From: an uncultured Prevotellaceae bacterium
Lineage (GTDB): Bacteria; Bacteroidota; Bacteroidia; Bacteroidales; Muribaculaceae
DNA length: 60,359 bases
Direction: 5' to 3'
Assembly (NCBI GenBank): GCA_900318535.1
Contig: ONKU01000022.1
Location: 1-60,359 of the forward strand
In this document: positions 17,522 to 25,898 of the stretch, piece after piece
Layout: the number at the start of each line of letters is the position of its first letter
Numbering within the stretch: position 1 is the first letter of the stretch
Notes under the pieces: generated by a model
Told to the model about the DNA's origin: nothing
The model's input: the letters and a program-made list of their open reading frames with translations, nothing else
The model's database searches: none
Translations under genes and position numbers: made by a program

Positions 17522-17605
17522 CTGCCAAGACTTGAGACAAACACAACAATGTACCGAAAAAAGTTATCAACAACCGTATAAAAACCGCTTTTTGGCTCTA
17601 TCGCC

Positions 17606-17632
17606 CGTAGAGACGCTAAATCTTGCTTCTCC
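17606..17632. repeat. 27-nt palindromic repeat (family 1), diverged inverted copy
   Basis: Matches the reverse complement of the aroC copy at 25 of 27 positions. Together with the copy at 17664-17689 it forms an inverted pair. Confidence 0.8.
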
Positions 17633-17663
17633 CATTCGAGAGAAACTACTGTAATGACAACCC

Positions 17664-17689
17664 CGAGACGCAAGATTTTGCATCTCTAC
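17664..17689. repeat. 27-nt palindromic repeat (family 1), forward copy
   Basis: GAGACGCAAGATTTTGCATC then TCTAC; one arm base differs from the consensus. It is followed by TTTTTTGACGG and lies 35 bases past the DUF4153 stop codon. Confidence 0.8.
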
Positions 17690-17723
17690 TTTTTTGACGG
17701 ATTTGTAAGCGATATTTGCCGAG

Positions 17724-19433
17724 TTATTTGGTGAACAGGATGCCTGAGCACCTGAAGAAGCACTCATCACGGCTCAGCATCCGCATATAGAACTCATCAA
17801 TCATCAACAGGTCCTTGCCATTTTCGACAATCAACGGTTTCACCTTTCCATTGCGGTTACTGTCCAGATCCCTCTCGGCCAGGTCCTTGACGGCAATCTC
17901 AAACTGACATTTGCCAGGCAGACCATCTTCGTCAACCACGATAGTCAGTTTGCCGCCATTGATTTTGGCGTTATCGCAGTAGCAACTGACAGCATTCATG
18001 GAAGCATATCCTTGAGGCGCAGCCACACCCTTAATCAGTTTGTCGTTCCTGTATTCAGGCAGACTGACAGCCTGCACTTCGCCATCATCCGAACTGGAAT
18101 GAGTACCGACAATGGCATCCTTGCCGACCAAGCCCAGTATGCTGTCGAAACCGTAGTCGACCTGCAGGTAATGGAGCTTGGCATCTATTGACTTGGTGAC
18201 CTTATCGTCGGCCGTCTTGAGCCAATTGTCATACTGATCGCCCGAGAGCGGCAGCTGCTTGAGTCCCGATGAGGCAAATGCCTCACGCACCTCGTCCTGC
18301 AGCCGTTGCTCGGTCACGTTGGGGATGCTCCACGGACCCACCGAGATGAGCAGCAGCACAACAGCAAACGAGGCCGGCACCCACCAGATGCGGCGGTTGC
18401 GGCACAGCAGCAGGCCGATGCACACCACATAACACCACAGGTTGAACACCACGACATAGAGGCGGCTTACCGTGATGCCGTAGTCACTCAAGCGGCGGCC
18501 GATGGCGACCGACATCAGCACCAGCAGCGGCAACATGGCCAGCGGCAGCAAGCGCGTCAACGTCTTGAAAAAGGACTTGCCCTGCTCGTGCTGCACGGGA
18601 TAGGTGATGAAAATCAGGATCACCATGCCCAGCATGCTTGCCGACACCAGGTAGCACACCCAGCCCACAGGCAGTTGCCAGGTGATCAGGATCTTAGCGG
18701 CATAAACGTAGAGCGTGGCCATATACAACAGCAACAGGGGTATGAACAGGTATTGGGAAACGCCCTTGATGAAGCCGGTAAACGGGGCAATGCGGCGGAT
18801 GTGCTTTTGGGCACCCTCGGGAATCTGGCTCATCGCCAGCAGCGGTGCCAGCAGCACCATGCAGAAGGTGGGGATGTAGAGGAACCACCCATCGACATTC
18901 ACGCCGAAAAGCCAGTCCAGCGACTGCACAAACAGGATGATGCCCAGCGTGAGGATACCGCCCACCACGACGCCTGCCGTGATGGCGACAAAGAGCCGTT
19001 GGGCAAAGTTCCAGAAGGGCACATCGTCGCCCTTGCGGTAGAAACACAGCAGGAACAGTGACAGCACCATGACCACCACCGTGGCACTCACGCCCACCAG
19101 CTGCTGCATCGAGAAGCGTTCAAACGGCGTCAGATAGAGCGACACTCCCAACCACAAGGCAAGGCCGAGCACCTTGGTAACAAAGGCCGTCAGCCGATGC
19201 TTGAAGTCCTCGGTGAGCAACTGCAGCGACACGGCCAGCAAAGCGCCCGTAGCAGGGAAAAAGATGAAGAAGAAGTTCCACTTCTCGTCGATGGGATGGC
19301 CATCGTGGCGAATGAGGAACATCAGGTAACCCGTGAGGAACACGAGCAGCAGCACGGCCACAGGAAAACGCCTGATGCCGTGTCCGAAACGCTCTACAAG
19401 CACACTGGGAGAAAAGCGTTTGAAAATCTCCAT
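17724..19433 (-). CDS. DUF4153-family polytopic membrane protein
   Basis: A 569-residue protein with about ten hydrophobic helices in the first 380 residues (for example AVLLLVFLTGYLMFLI and WCYVVCIGLLLC), then a hydrophilic C-terminal domain of about 190 residues that would lie outside the inner membrane. The pattern and the QRLFVAITAGVVVGGIL...WLFGV block fit DUF4153 of Bacteroidota, whose function is not known. Downstream, before the next gene, sit two copies of the 27-nt palindromic repeat. Confidence 0.78.
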   Translation of the reverse strand: MEIFKRFSPSVLVERFGHGIRRFPVAVLLLVFLTGYLMFLIRHDGHPIDEKWNFFFIFFPATGALLAVSLQLLTEDFKHRLTAFVTKVLGLALWLGVSLYLTPFERFSMQQLVGVSATVVVMVLSLFLLCFYRKGDDVPFWNFAQRLFVAITAGVVVGGILTLGIILFVQSLDWLFGVNVDGWFLYIPTFCMVLLAPLLAMSQIPEGAQKHIRRIAPFTGFIKGVSQYLFIPLLLLYMATLYVYAAKILITWQLPVGWVCYLVSASMLGMVILIFITYPVQHEQGKSFFKTLTRLLPLAMLPLLVLMSVAIGRRLSDYGITVSRLYVVVFNLWCYVVCIGLLLCRNRRIWWVPASFAVVLLLISVGPWSIPNVTEQRLQDEVREAFASSGLKQLPLSGDQYDNWLKTADDKVTKSIDAKLHYLQVDYGFDSILGLVGKDAIVGTHSSSDDGEVQAVSLPEYRNDKLIKGVAAPQGYASMNAVSCYCDNAKINGGKLTIVVDEDGLPGKCQFEIAVKDLAERDLDSNRNGKVKPLIVENGKDLLMIDEFYMRMLSRDECFFRCSGILFTK

Positions 19434-19559
19434 AACCCTACGTTTTAGATCAATTGTCAGTAATATTTATTATAACGTACGATAGCGCGTAAAATTGCCA
19501 CAATAGCGTCATTTATCGGGCAAAGAGCCGAAAAAGTTGCACCAACGGGGAAATCATTG

Positions 19560-19567
19560 TACTTTTG
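19560..19567 (+). promoter_or_regulatory. -7 box TACTTTTG of rnpB
   Basis: TACTTTTG ends 16 bases before the first base of helix P1. The start of the primary transcript may be trimmed. Confidence 0.6.
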
Positions 19568-19583
19568 TGCCCAAATTTAAGAA

Positions 19584-19941
19584 CAGTATGGCGGCTTGTC
19601 GCTCGTTAACATCATGGTTGCGAGAGGAAAGTCCGGGCAACACAGAGCATCACATTTCTTAACGGGAAGCTGGGGGTGACCTCAGGGTTAAGGTGACAGA
19701 AAATAACCGCCGCACGAAACGCGGTAAGGGTGAAAAGGCGGGGTAAGAGCCCACCGGGCACTGTGGCGACACCGTGTGCCGCACCACCTGTGAGTTGCAA
19801 GTTCATGTATACCGGCATCTAAGGGCTGCTCGTCCATTGCCGGGGGGTAGAACGCTATACCGGCGCAGCAATGCGCAGGACAGATAAATGACAGGCACCT
19901 GCCGTCACGGCAGGCACATAACCCGGCTTACAGCCATACTG
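19584..19941 (+). ncRNA. rnpB: RNase P RNA (class A)
   Basis: The catalytic RNA of RNase P, about 358 nt, which trims tRNA 5' ends. The termini pair as helix P1: CAGTATGGC (19584-19592) with GCCATACTG (19933-19941). Conserved core blocks are present in order: GAGGAAAGTCCGGGC (P4 5' side), ACAGAAAATAACCGCC, AAGGGTGAAAAGGCGGGGTA, AGAGCCCACCG, and near the 3' end AGATAAATGACAGGC and ACATAACCCGGCTTAC. A T-rich run (GTTTTCTTTT) follows directly and should end transcription. The folC gene starts 67 bases later. Confidence 0.96.
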
Positions 19942-20008
19942 TTTTCTTTTATATGTTATGTATCGTGTCCCTTGAGCGACATGACCAGCAATAAACGAGT
20001 ATAGTGTT

Positions 20009-21340
20009 ATGGCACGAAAAGAAGAACTCGCGCGCATGTGGCAGCGCACAGTGGATTACCTGTTCAACCAGCGTCCGGCCTTTGAACGCCAGGGCGCGTC
20101 GGGCTACAAACCCGGCCTGGAGACCAGTCTGGCCCTGGACCGGATGTACAACGAGCCCCACCGCAACTACCGCATCATCCACATCGCCGGCACCAACGGC
20201 AAGGGCTCCACAGCCCACATGCTGGCCTCCTGCCTGCAGGCCTGCGGCTACCGCGTCGGGTTGTTCACGTCGCCCCACATGATCGACTTCAGGGAACGCA
20301 TCAGGGTCAACGGCCGCAAGGTGAGCCGCAGCTTCGTCATTCAATGGGTAGCCGATTACCGGAAGAAAAAACTCGAGGGCTATGAGCCGTCGTTCTTTGA
20401 GCTGACATCGACCATGGCATTTGACTACTTTGCCTGGCGCAACGTCAATGTCGCCGTCATCGAGACTGGCCTGGGAGGCCGACTTGACAGCACCAACATC
20501 ATCACACCCGAACTGAGCATCATCACCAACATTGGGCTGGAACACCAGCAATTCCTGGGCAACACGCTCGAGGAAATCGCCCTGGAGAAAGCCGGAATCA
20601 TCAAGCACGGCCGCCCCGTGGTCATCGGCCATGCCGACGGCGTGGTCAGGGACGTGTTTGAGCGCGAGGCCAAGCGCCTGTATTCCGAAATCCATTTTGC
20701 CGAAGACAAGCCCGAGGTCATCAGTGCCAAGCATATTGACGGCGTCCTGAGGCTGGAAACGGCCAACTTCGGTACCATCGACTGTGAACTCACGGGCGAA
20801 TACCAGGTGGAAAACGTCAATACCGTGCTCACTGCCCTGACGATACTCAAACGCCTCAAGTACCGCATCAAGACCGACGCCCTGCGCAAGGGCCTTGCGA
20901 GAGTCATCGAGGACACCGGCCTGATGGGACGATGGATGAAGATTGACGACAAGCCGCTGACCATACTTGAGTCGGCCCACAACGTGCCCGGCATGACACG
21001 GGCCATGGAGCAGCTCAAGCATGAGGAATTTGACGACCTGCACATGGTGATCGGGTTCATGGCCGACAAAGACGTGAGCGGCATCCTGGAACTGCTGCCC
21101 AAGAAAGCCTTCTACTACTTTACCCAAGCCCAGACATCACGCGCCATGAGCGTTGAGCAGCTAAGCCGGCTCGCTGCCTCGTGCGGCCTCAAGGGCATAT
21201 GCTACAACAATGTCGTCGATGCGCTGGCGGCCGCCCGCGAGGCTGCTGCGCCACGTGACCTCGTCTATGTGGGCGGCAGCATGTATGTGCTGTCAGAGCT
21301 GCTCACGGCCATCAACTACGACGACCATCTGGACGCATAG
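20009..21340 (+). CDS. folC: Bifunctional folylpolyglutamate synthase/dihydrofolate synthase
   Basis: Adds glutamate to dihydropteroate and to folates in the cytosol. At 443 residues it is full length. Motifs: the ATP-binding loop HIAGTNGKGSTAHML (about 55-69), LFTSPHMIDFRERI, ELTSTMAFDYF, the glycine-rich VIETGLGGRLDSTNII, ITNIGLEHQQFLG and, in the C-terminal Mur-ligase domain, ILESAHNVPGM. It lies 67 bases after RNase P RNA; no separate clear -7 box was found. Confidence 0.95.
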   Translation: MARKEELARMWQRTVDYLFNQRPAFERQGASGYKPGLETSLALDRMYNEPHRNYRIIHIAGTNGKGSTAHMLASCLQACGYRVGLFTSPHMIDFRERIRVNGRKVSRSFVIQWVADYRKKKLEGYEPSFFELTSTMAFDYFAWRNVNVAVIETGLGGRLDSTNIITPELSIITNIGLEHQQFLGNTLEEIALEKAGIIKHGRPVVIGHADGVVRDVFEREAKRLYSEIHFAEDKPEVISAKHIDGVLRLETANFGTIDCELTGEYQVENVNTVLTALTILKRLKYRIKTDALRKGLARVIEDTGLMGRWMKIDDKPLTILESAHNVPGMTRAMEQLKHEEFDDLHMVIGFMADKDVSGILELLPKKAFYYFTQAQTSRAMSVEQLSRLAASCGLKGICYNNVVDALAAAREAAAPRDLVYVGGSMYVLSELLTAINYDDHLDA

Positions 21341-21619
21341 CCCTATCCCCTTCCCCTATCCTATTGCTGCCAAAAGGGCACCAGGCCTAGAGTCCGGGTG
21401 CCGGGTTGTGTCATGTCAGAATGTCATTATTTGTTATAACGCGGGTGCCCAATGTAAAACTAATTAAAAACACGGCGCATTGCATTAATTTATTTTAAAA
21501 ACACTGGCACAACTATTGCAGATGTTGATTTTCGTTGTACTTTTGGCACCGGATTTGAAAAGTTAAATTTAACACTTGGAAAAATTAAAATCAACAATAA
21601 ATTAACAATAAAGAGACAC
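21341..21619. other. Intergenic region before the HtrA gene
   Basis: It holds the HtrA -7 box (21538-21545) and a 70-base AT-rich leader. No gene or convincing folC terminator is seen. Confidence 0.5.
21538..21545 (+). promoter_or_regulatory. -7 box TACTTTTG of the HtrA gene
   Basis: TACTTTTG, 74 bases upstream of the start, giving an AT-rich leader of about 68 nt. Confidence 0.6.
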
Positions 21620-23152
21620 ATGAACAAGAATTTGAAATTAGCAATTATGCTTGTGGCTGCCTCGATTTTGGGATCGGGCGTGACCATGATGGCAACCAGC
21701 GAGTTGCAGAAGAAAGGCGTGATTTCCGACACCTATCTGACGAATAAAGACAATAATGTATCGGCCGACGGCTTGGTGCGTACCGCATCTCGCCCCGTGG
21801 ACCTGAGCCGCGACTTCACCGACGTGGCCGAGAACACCATCAACTGTGTGGTGAGCATCAAGAGCTACGCCACTCCCCAGCAGAACTACTACCAGGGCGG
21901 CTTCATCGACCCGTTTGAATTCTTCTTCGGCCCCGGCTTCGGCCAGGGACAGCGTCCGCGCCAGCAGCAACCGCAGCAAAAGAGCGAGCCGCAGGCCACG
22001 GGAATGGGCTCGGGTGTAATCATCAGCGCTGACGGCTACATCGTCACCAACAACCATGTCATCAGCGGCGCCGAGAAGCTGGAAGTCACCCTGAATGACA
22101 ACCGCCAGTTCAACGCTACCGTTGTTGGCACCGACGAGAAGACCGACGTCGCCCTGATCAAGATCAATGCCAAGGACCTGCATGCCATCACCTTCGGCAA
22201 CAGTGACGCCGTCAAGCCCGGCCAGTGGTGCGTTGCCGTGGGCAACCCCTTCGGCTTCAACTCGACCGTCACCGCCGGCATCATCAGTGCCAAGGCCCGC
22301 GGCATGAACACCAGCGACAATGGCGGCATCAAAGCCTTCATCCAGCACGACGCTGCCGTGAACCCCGGTAACTCGGGCGGCGCCCTGGTGAACACCGCCG
22401 GCGAACTCATCGGCATCAACACGATGATCTATTCCCAGACGGGTAACTACAGCGGCTGCTCATTTGCCGTGCCCAGCAACACCGTCAAGAAGGTCATCAC
22501 CGACATCAAGCAATACGGTACCGTACAGCGCGCCGTGCTGGGCATCCAGTACACCGAGCTGACCGCCGAGAAAGCCAAGGAAGAGAAGATCACCGCTACC
22601 AACGAGGGCATCTATGTAGCCAAGGTAACCGACCGTGGCGCCGCCAAGGAGGCTGGCCTGCAAGAGGGTGACGTCATCGTCAAGCTCAACGGCTCACGCG
22701 TCAAGGACAGCGGCGAGATGCAGGAAGAGATGAACAAGCTGCGCCCCGGTGACAAGGCCGAGGTGGAATACTACCGCGACAACAAGCTGCGCCACACCAC
22801 CGTCACCTTCAAGAACGACCAGGGCAATACCAAGATGACCAAGCAGAGCGACGTCATGTCGCTGGGATGCGCCTTCACCGAGCTCAGCAAGGAAGACAAG
22901 GAAGACCTGGCCATTTCCAAGGGCCTGAAGGTGGTAGGCATCAAGGCCGGCAAGTTCAAGAACGCAGGCATCCGTGACGGCTTCATCATCACCGACATCA
23001 ACAACATGCCTGTTGACTCGCGCGATGACGTGGAGAACATCTACAACCAAATCATGCGCAGCAGCGACAGCGACAAGGTGATGTTCATCACCGGTTTCTA
23101 CCCCACCGGCAAGAAGGTTTACTATGCCGTTGACCTGAGCGACGAGGAATAA
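21620..23152 (+). CDS. DegQ/HtrA-family periplasmic serine protease
   Basis: A 510-residue envelope quality-control protease. An N-terminal signal or anchor segment (about 7-25) precedes the trypsin-like domain with catalytic His146 (VTNNHVI), Asp176 (KTDVALIKI) and Ser252 (NPGNSGGALV). The LA-loop region is Gln/Pro-rich (about 106-125). Two PDZ domains follow: PDZ1 about 305-395 (GIYVAKVTDRGAAKEAGLQEGDVIVKLNG) and PDZ2 about 405-500, which has a shortened core (NAGIRDGFIITDINNMPVDS). Own promoter and strong terminator; monocistronic. Confidence 0.95.
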   Translation: MNKNLKLAIMLVAASILGSGVTMMATSELQKKGVISDTYLTNKDNNVSADGLVRTASRPVDLSRDFTDVAENTINCVVSIKSYATPQQNYYQGGFIDPFEFFFGPGFGQGQRPRQQQPQQKSEPQATGMGSGVIISADGYIVTNNHVISGAEKLEVTLNDNRQFNATVVGTDEKTDVALIKINAKDLHAITFGNSDAVKPGQWCVAVGNPFGFNSTVTAGIISAKARGMNTSDNGGIKAFIQHDAAVNPGNSGGALVNTAGELIGINTMIYSQTGNYSGCSFAVPSNTVKKVITDIKQYGTVQRAVLGIQYTELTAEKAKEEKITATNEGIYVAKVTDRGAAKEAGLQEGDVIVKLNGSRVKDSGEMQEEMNKLRPGDKAEVEYYRDNKLRHTTVTFKNDQGNTKMTKQSDVMSLGCAFTELSKEDKEDLAISKGLKVVGIKAGKFKNAGIRDGFIITDINNMPVDSRDDVENIYNQIMRSSDSDKVMFITGFYPTGKKVYYAVDLSDEE

Positions 23153-23209
23153 GAAACAAGTGGATTTCCAGAGTACTTAGATAATTTTCATACGCAAACC
23201 ATAAGTACC

Positions 23210-23246
23210 GTGATGGCAGTGGCCTCGACCGCTGCCATCACTTTTT
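23210..23246 (+). terminator. Rho-independent terminator of the HtrA gene
   Basis: Arms GTGATGGCAG (23210-23219) and CTGCCATCAC (23232-23241), then TTTTT. Confidence 0.85.
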
Positions 23247-23338
23247 CATGCCAGTCAACAAGTTAAGACAAAATATGTTTTTAAACATTTTATGAATAAT
23301 TCCCCTAAAAACATTAGGTTTATTCAAATAAAATACAT

Positions 23339-23346
23339 TACTTTTG
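23339..23346 (+). promoter_or_regulatory. -7 box TACTTTTG of the small RHH-like gene
   Basis: TACTTTTG. The heptamer TGAATAA occurs at 23293 and 23349 and in inverted form at 23320, bracketing the promoter; these are candidate operator sites. Confidence 0.6.
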
Positions 23347-23390
23347 CGTGAATAATCAAAAACACATAATTTTATTAAGAATTGATCATT

Positions 23391-23582
23391 ATGAGAGGTG
23401 GAGCTAGACCAGGCGCCGGAAGGCCCAGAATTTACGGAAAAAGAGTTCAGTTATCAATCCTGATTTCAGAGGAGACAAAGACTAAACTCAAGGAGCTTGC
23501 TGTGGCACAAGACAAGCCCCTTGCCGGTGTTGTTGAGCAGTTGATCATCAACGAGCATGAAGGATTGATGTTGTCGTCGTGA
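23391..23582 (+). CDS. Small ribbon-helix-helix-like DNA-binding protein
   Basis: A 63-residue basic protein. It starts MRGGARPGAGRPRIYGK, the GARPGAGRP tail found in many small phage- and plasmid-type DNA-binding proteins. A beta strand follows (RVQLSILIS), then two helices (EETKTKLKELAVAQDKPLAG and VVEQLIINEHEG), the ribbon-helix-helix layout. I chose the ATG at 23391 over a TTG three codons upstream. It lies between the HtrA terminator and the first sigma gene. Target and function are unknown; autoregulation is plausible from the flanking TGAATAA motifs. Confidence 0.7.
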   Translation: MRGGARPGAGRPRIYGKRVQLSILISEETKTKLKELAVAQDKPLAGVVEQLIINEHEGLMLSS

Positions 23583-23838
23583 CCAGCTGGACATGGCAGC
23601 ATCTGCCACGCCCCGCAGCAGTCATCAACACGCATCTTAAAGCCGAATTTGACAGAGCGCAAGACACCGCACACGAACGTTTTTCCGCCAGTTGTTGCTA
23701 TACACAATAGTGACAACATGACTGTGCATCCATGCCCCGCATGATGTTGGCACACTATTTGCTGTAAGTGGTTTTATGCAACCTACATCTCATAATGAGA
23801 GACACCTTTAATAATTCAAAAAGCAAAGCGTAACGAGA
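23583..23838. other. Intergenic region before the first sigma gene
   Basis: No coding frame, terminator or convincing TAnnTTTG promoter was found in these 256 bases. The sigma gene may be read from the RHH-gene promoter or from a non-canonical one. Confidence 0.4.
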
Positions 23839-24696
23839 ATGAGACAACTCAAAATAACCAAAGCCATCACCAACCGTGAGAGCGCGTCACTGGACAAGTA
23901 TCTGCAGGAAATCGGCCGCCAGGACCTCATCTCAGTCGATGAGGAGGTGGAGCTTGCCCAGCGCATCCACCAGGGTGACCAGCAGGCCCTTGACAAGCTT
24001 GTCAATGCCAACCTGCGCTTTGTTGTGTCGGTAGCCAAGCAATACCAGAACCAGGGCTTGAGTCTGTCGGACCTGATCAACGAGGGCAACGTCGGCCTCA
24101 TCAAGGCAGCGCAGAAGTTTGACGAGACCCGCGGCTTCAAGTTCATCTCCTATGCCGTGTGGTGGATCCGCCAGTCGATTCTCCAGGCCATCGCCGAGCA
24201 GTCCAACATGGTAAGGGTTCCGCTGAACCAGGCCGGCCTGCTCAACAGGACCAGCAAGGCACAGTCGCGCTTCGAGCAGCTGCACGAGAGACGCGCGTCG
24301 GCCGAGGAGCTTGCCGCCGAGCTTGACCTGCCCATCGAGAAGGTGGTGGAGACAATGAAGATCAACACCCGCTCGGTATCGGTCGATGCCCCGTTTGCCG
24401 ACGGCGAGGACAACAGCCTGCTCGACGTGCTGCCCAACAACGACTCGCCCATGGCCGACTCGACCCTGAACCAGGAGTCATTGTCCAAAGAGATCGCACG
24501 CGTGCTGGAGCAACTCACACCGCGCGAGCGCGACATCATCAAGATGTTCTTTGGCATCGGATGCCAGGAAATGACACTTGAGGAAATCGGCGCCAAGTTC
24601 AACTTGACGCGTGAACGCGTGCGTCAAATCAAGGAAAAGGCCATTCGCCGCCTTAAGGGCCAGAAGAGCCAGCTGCTGATCTCCTATTTGGGATAA
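23839..24696 (+). CDS. Sigma-70 factor, primary type, first tandem copy (divergent)
   Basis: A 285-residue short sigma-70 of the Bacteroidota RpoD type. It has region 1.2 (about 15-45), region 2 with [16 protein letters not shown] (101-115), region 3 (118-188), the finger stretch [16 protein letters not shown] and region 4 ending [20 protein letters not shown]. By hand alignment it differs from the second copy at 48 of 285 positions (about 83% identity), with 27 of the changes in region 3. Promoter-recognition helices 2.4 and 4.2 are nearly identical. The second copy matches remembered Bacteroidota RpoD sequences better, so this one looks like the diverged paralogue. Confidence 0.92.
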   Translation: MRQLKITKAITNRESASLDKYLQEIGRQDLISVDEEVELAQRIHQGDQQALDKLVNANLRFVVSVAKQYQNQGLSLSDLINEGNVGLIKAAQKFDETRGFKFISYAVWWIRQSILQAIAEQSNMVRVPLNQAGLLNRTSKAQSRFEQLHERRASAEELAAELDLPIEKVVETMKINTRSVSVDAPFADGEDNSLLDVLPNNDSPMADSTLNQESLSKEIARVLEQLTPRERDIIKMFFGIGCQEMTLEEIGAKFNLTRERVRQIKEKAIRRLKGQKSQLLISYLG

Positions 24697-24732
24697 AATC
24701 ACCGTCCACGACGGCACACAGACGATTTTTCG

Positions 24733-24750
24733 GGGCATTTTTGCCCAATT
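24733..24750 (+). terminator. Possible weak terminator between the two sigma genes
   Basis: GGGCA (24733-24737) pairs with TGCCC (24742-24746), then AATTTTG. The stem is short. Confidence 0.4.
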
Positions 24751-24777
24751 TTGACACTTTTTCCTGTTTTTTTGAGC

Positions 24778-24802
24778 AATTACTTGGAGAATTCAAGTAA
24801 TT
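24778..24802. promoter_or_regulatory. Inverted repeat in the promoter of the second sigma gene
   Basis: AATTACTTG (24778-24786) and CAAGTAATT (24794-24802) are perfect 9-bp arms with a 7-base spacer. They cover the -33 region and end 4 bases before the -7 box. An operator or hairpin is possible. Confidence 0.55.
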
Positions 24803-24806
24803 GTAG

Positions 24807-24814
24807 TATCTTTG
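24807..24814 (+). promoter_or_regulatory. -7 box TATCTTTG of the second sigma gene
   Basis: TATCTTTG, 25 bases before the ATG at 24840; the gene therefore has its own promoter. Confidence 0.7.
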
Positions 24815-24839
24815 CGCGCTTAAACTCTACACAAGTTAG

Positions 24840-25697
24840 ATGAGACAACTTAAAATTACAAAATCCATTACTAATCGCGAGAGCGCTTCCCTCGACAAAT
24901 ACCTTCAGGAAATCGGCCGTAAGGAACTCATCACGGTCGATGAGGAAGTCGAGTTGGCTCAGCGCATTCGCCAAGGTGACCAGGCAGCTCTGGACAAGCT
25001 TGTCAGCGCCAACTTGCGTTTCGTTGTTTCTGTCGCAAAACAGTACCAGAACCAGGGATTGAGTCTTCCCGACTTGATCGACGAGGGTAATCTGGGCCTT
25101 ATCAAGGCAGCGCAGAAGTTTGACGAGACCCGTGGCTTCAAGTTCATCTCCTATGCCGTGTGGTGGATCCGTCAATCTATCCTGCAAGCCCTTGCCGAGC
25201 AAGCGCGCATCGTGCGTCTGCCGCTCAACCAGGTGGGCTCGATCAACAAGATCAGTAAGGCCCAAGCCCGTTTTGAGCAGGAGCATGAGCGCCGCCCGTC
25301 GGCCGAGGAACTTGCCGACCGTCTCGACATCCCCGTGGACAAGATCAGTGACACGATGAAGGTCTCGGGCCGTCACGTGTCGGTCGATGCCCCGTTTGTC
25401 GAGGGCGAGGACAACAGTCTGCTGGACGTGCTGCCCAACAACGATTCGCCCATGGCCGACTCGACCCTGAACCAGGAGTCGCTGGCCAAGGAAGTGAACC
25501 GTGCGCTGGATCAGCTCAGCCCGCGCGAGAGGGACATCCTGAAGATGTTCTTCGGCATTGGCTGTCAGGAGATGACCCTCGAGGAGATTGGCGCCAAGTT
25601 TGATCTGACGCGCGAGCGCGTTCGCCAGATCAAGGAGAAAGCTATCCGCCGCCTCAAGGGCCAGAAGAGCAAGCTGCTCAAGGCCTATCTGGGTTAA
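24840..25697 (+). CDS. rpoD: Primary sigma-70 factor RpoD, second tandem copy (canonical)
   Basis: The housekeeping sigma factor, 285 residues. The N-terminus [21 protein letters not shown] and region 3 stretch ([20 protein letters not shown]...[20 protein letters not shown]) match the usual Bacteroidota RpoD pattern closely. It has its own -7 box with an overlapping inverted repeat and a strong terminator. The upstream paralogue at 23839-24696 has the same length and about 83% identity. Patches of near-identical DNA between copies (24100-24170 with 25101-25171, one mismatch) sit among regions full of silent differences, which suggests gene conversion. Confidence 0.95.
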   Translation: MRQLKITKSITNRESASLDKYLQEIGRKELITVDEEVELAQRIRQGDQAALDKLVSANLRFVVSVAKQYQNQGLSLPDLIDEGNLGLIKAAQKFDETRGFKFISYAVWWIRQSILQALAEQARIVRLPLNQVGSINKISKAQARFEQEHERRPSAEELADRLDIPVDKISDTMKVSGRHVSVDAPFVEGEDNSLLDVLPNNDSPMADSTLNQESLAKEVNRALDQLSPRERDILKMFFGIGCQEMTLEEIGAKFDLTRERVRQIKEKAIRRLKGQKSKLLKAYLG

Positions 25698-25725
25698 CCT
25701 AGACATTTTAAGTTAAAGCATTCAG

Positions 25726-25750
25726 GCTGCCTCACAAGGGCAGCTTTTTT
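25726..25750 (+). terminator. Rho-independent terminator of rpoD
   Basis: GCTGCC (25726-25731) pairs with GGCAGC (25739-25744), then six T. Confidence 0.85.
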
Positions 25751-25898
25751 CATGCTAGGCTAACCGTTTTTGTAACATTTTGTCTAAAAACGTGGAAAAA
25801 TGTTGCCAGAATCAAAAAATGGCAGTAATTTTACACGATTATATATCATGCGGCAATTTATTCTTATCAAGAAACAATAACTTTTAATTAAAGTAAAC

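Noticed and set aside
19584-19941. Small open frames within this region (for example minus strand 19612-19818)
   Set aside because: The region is RNase P RNA, shown by paired ends and conserved core blocks.
23391-23582. Toxin-antitoxin pair or phage terminase small subunit
   Set aside because: There is no adjacent toxin-sized partner gene or any other phage gene; the protein is much shorter than terminase small subunits.
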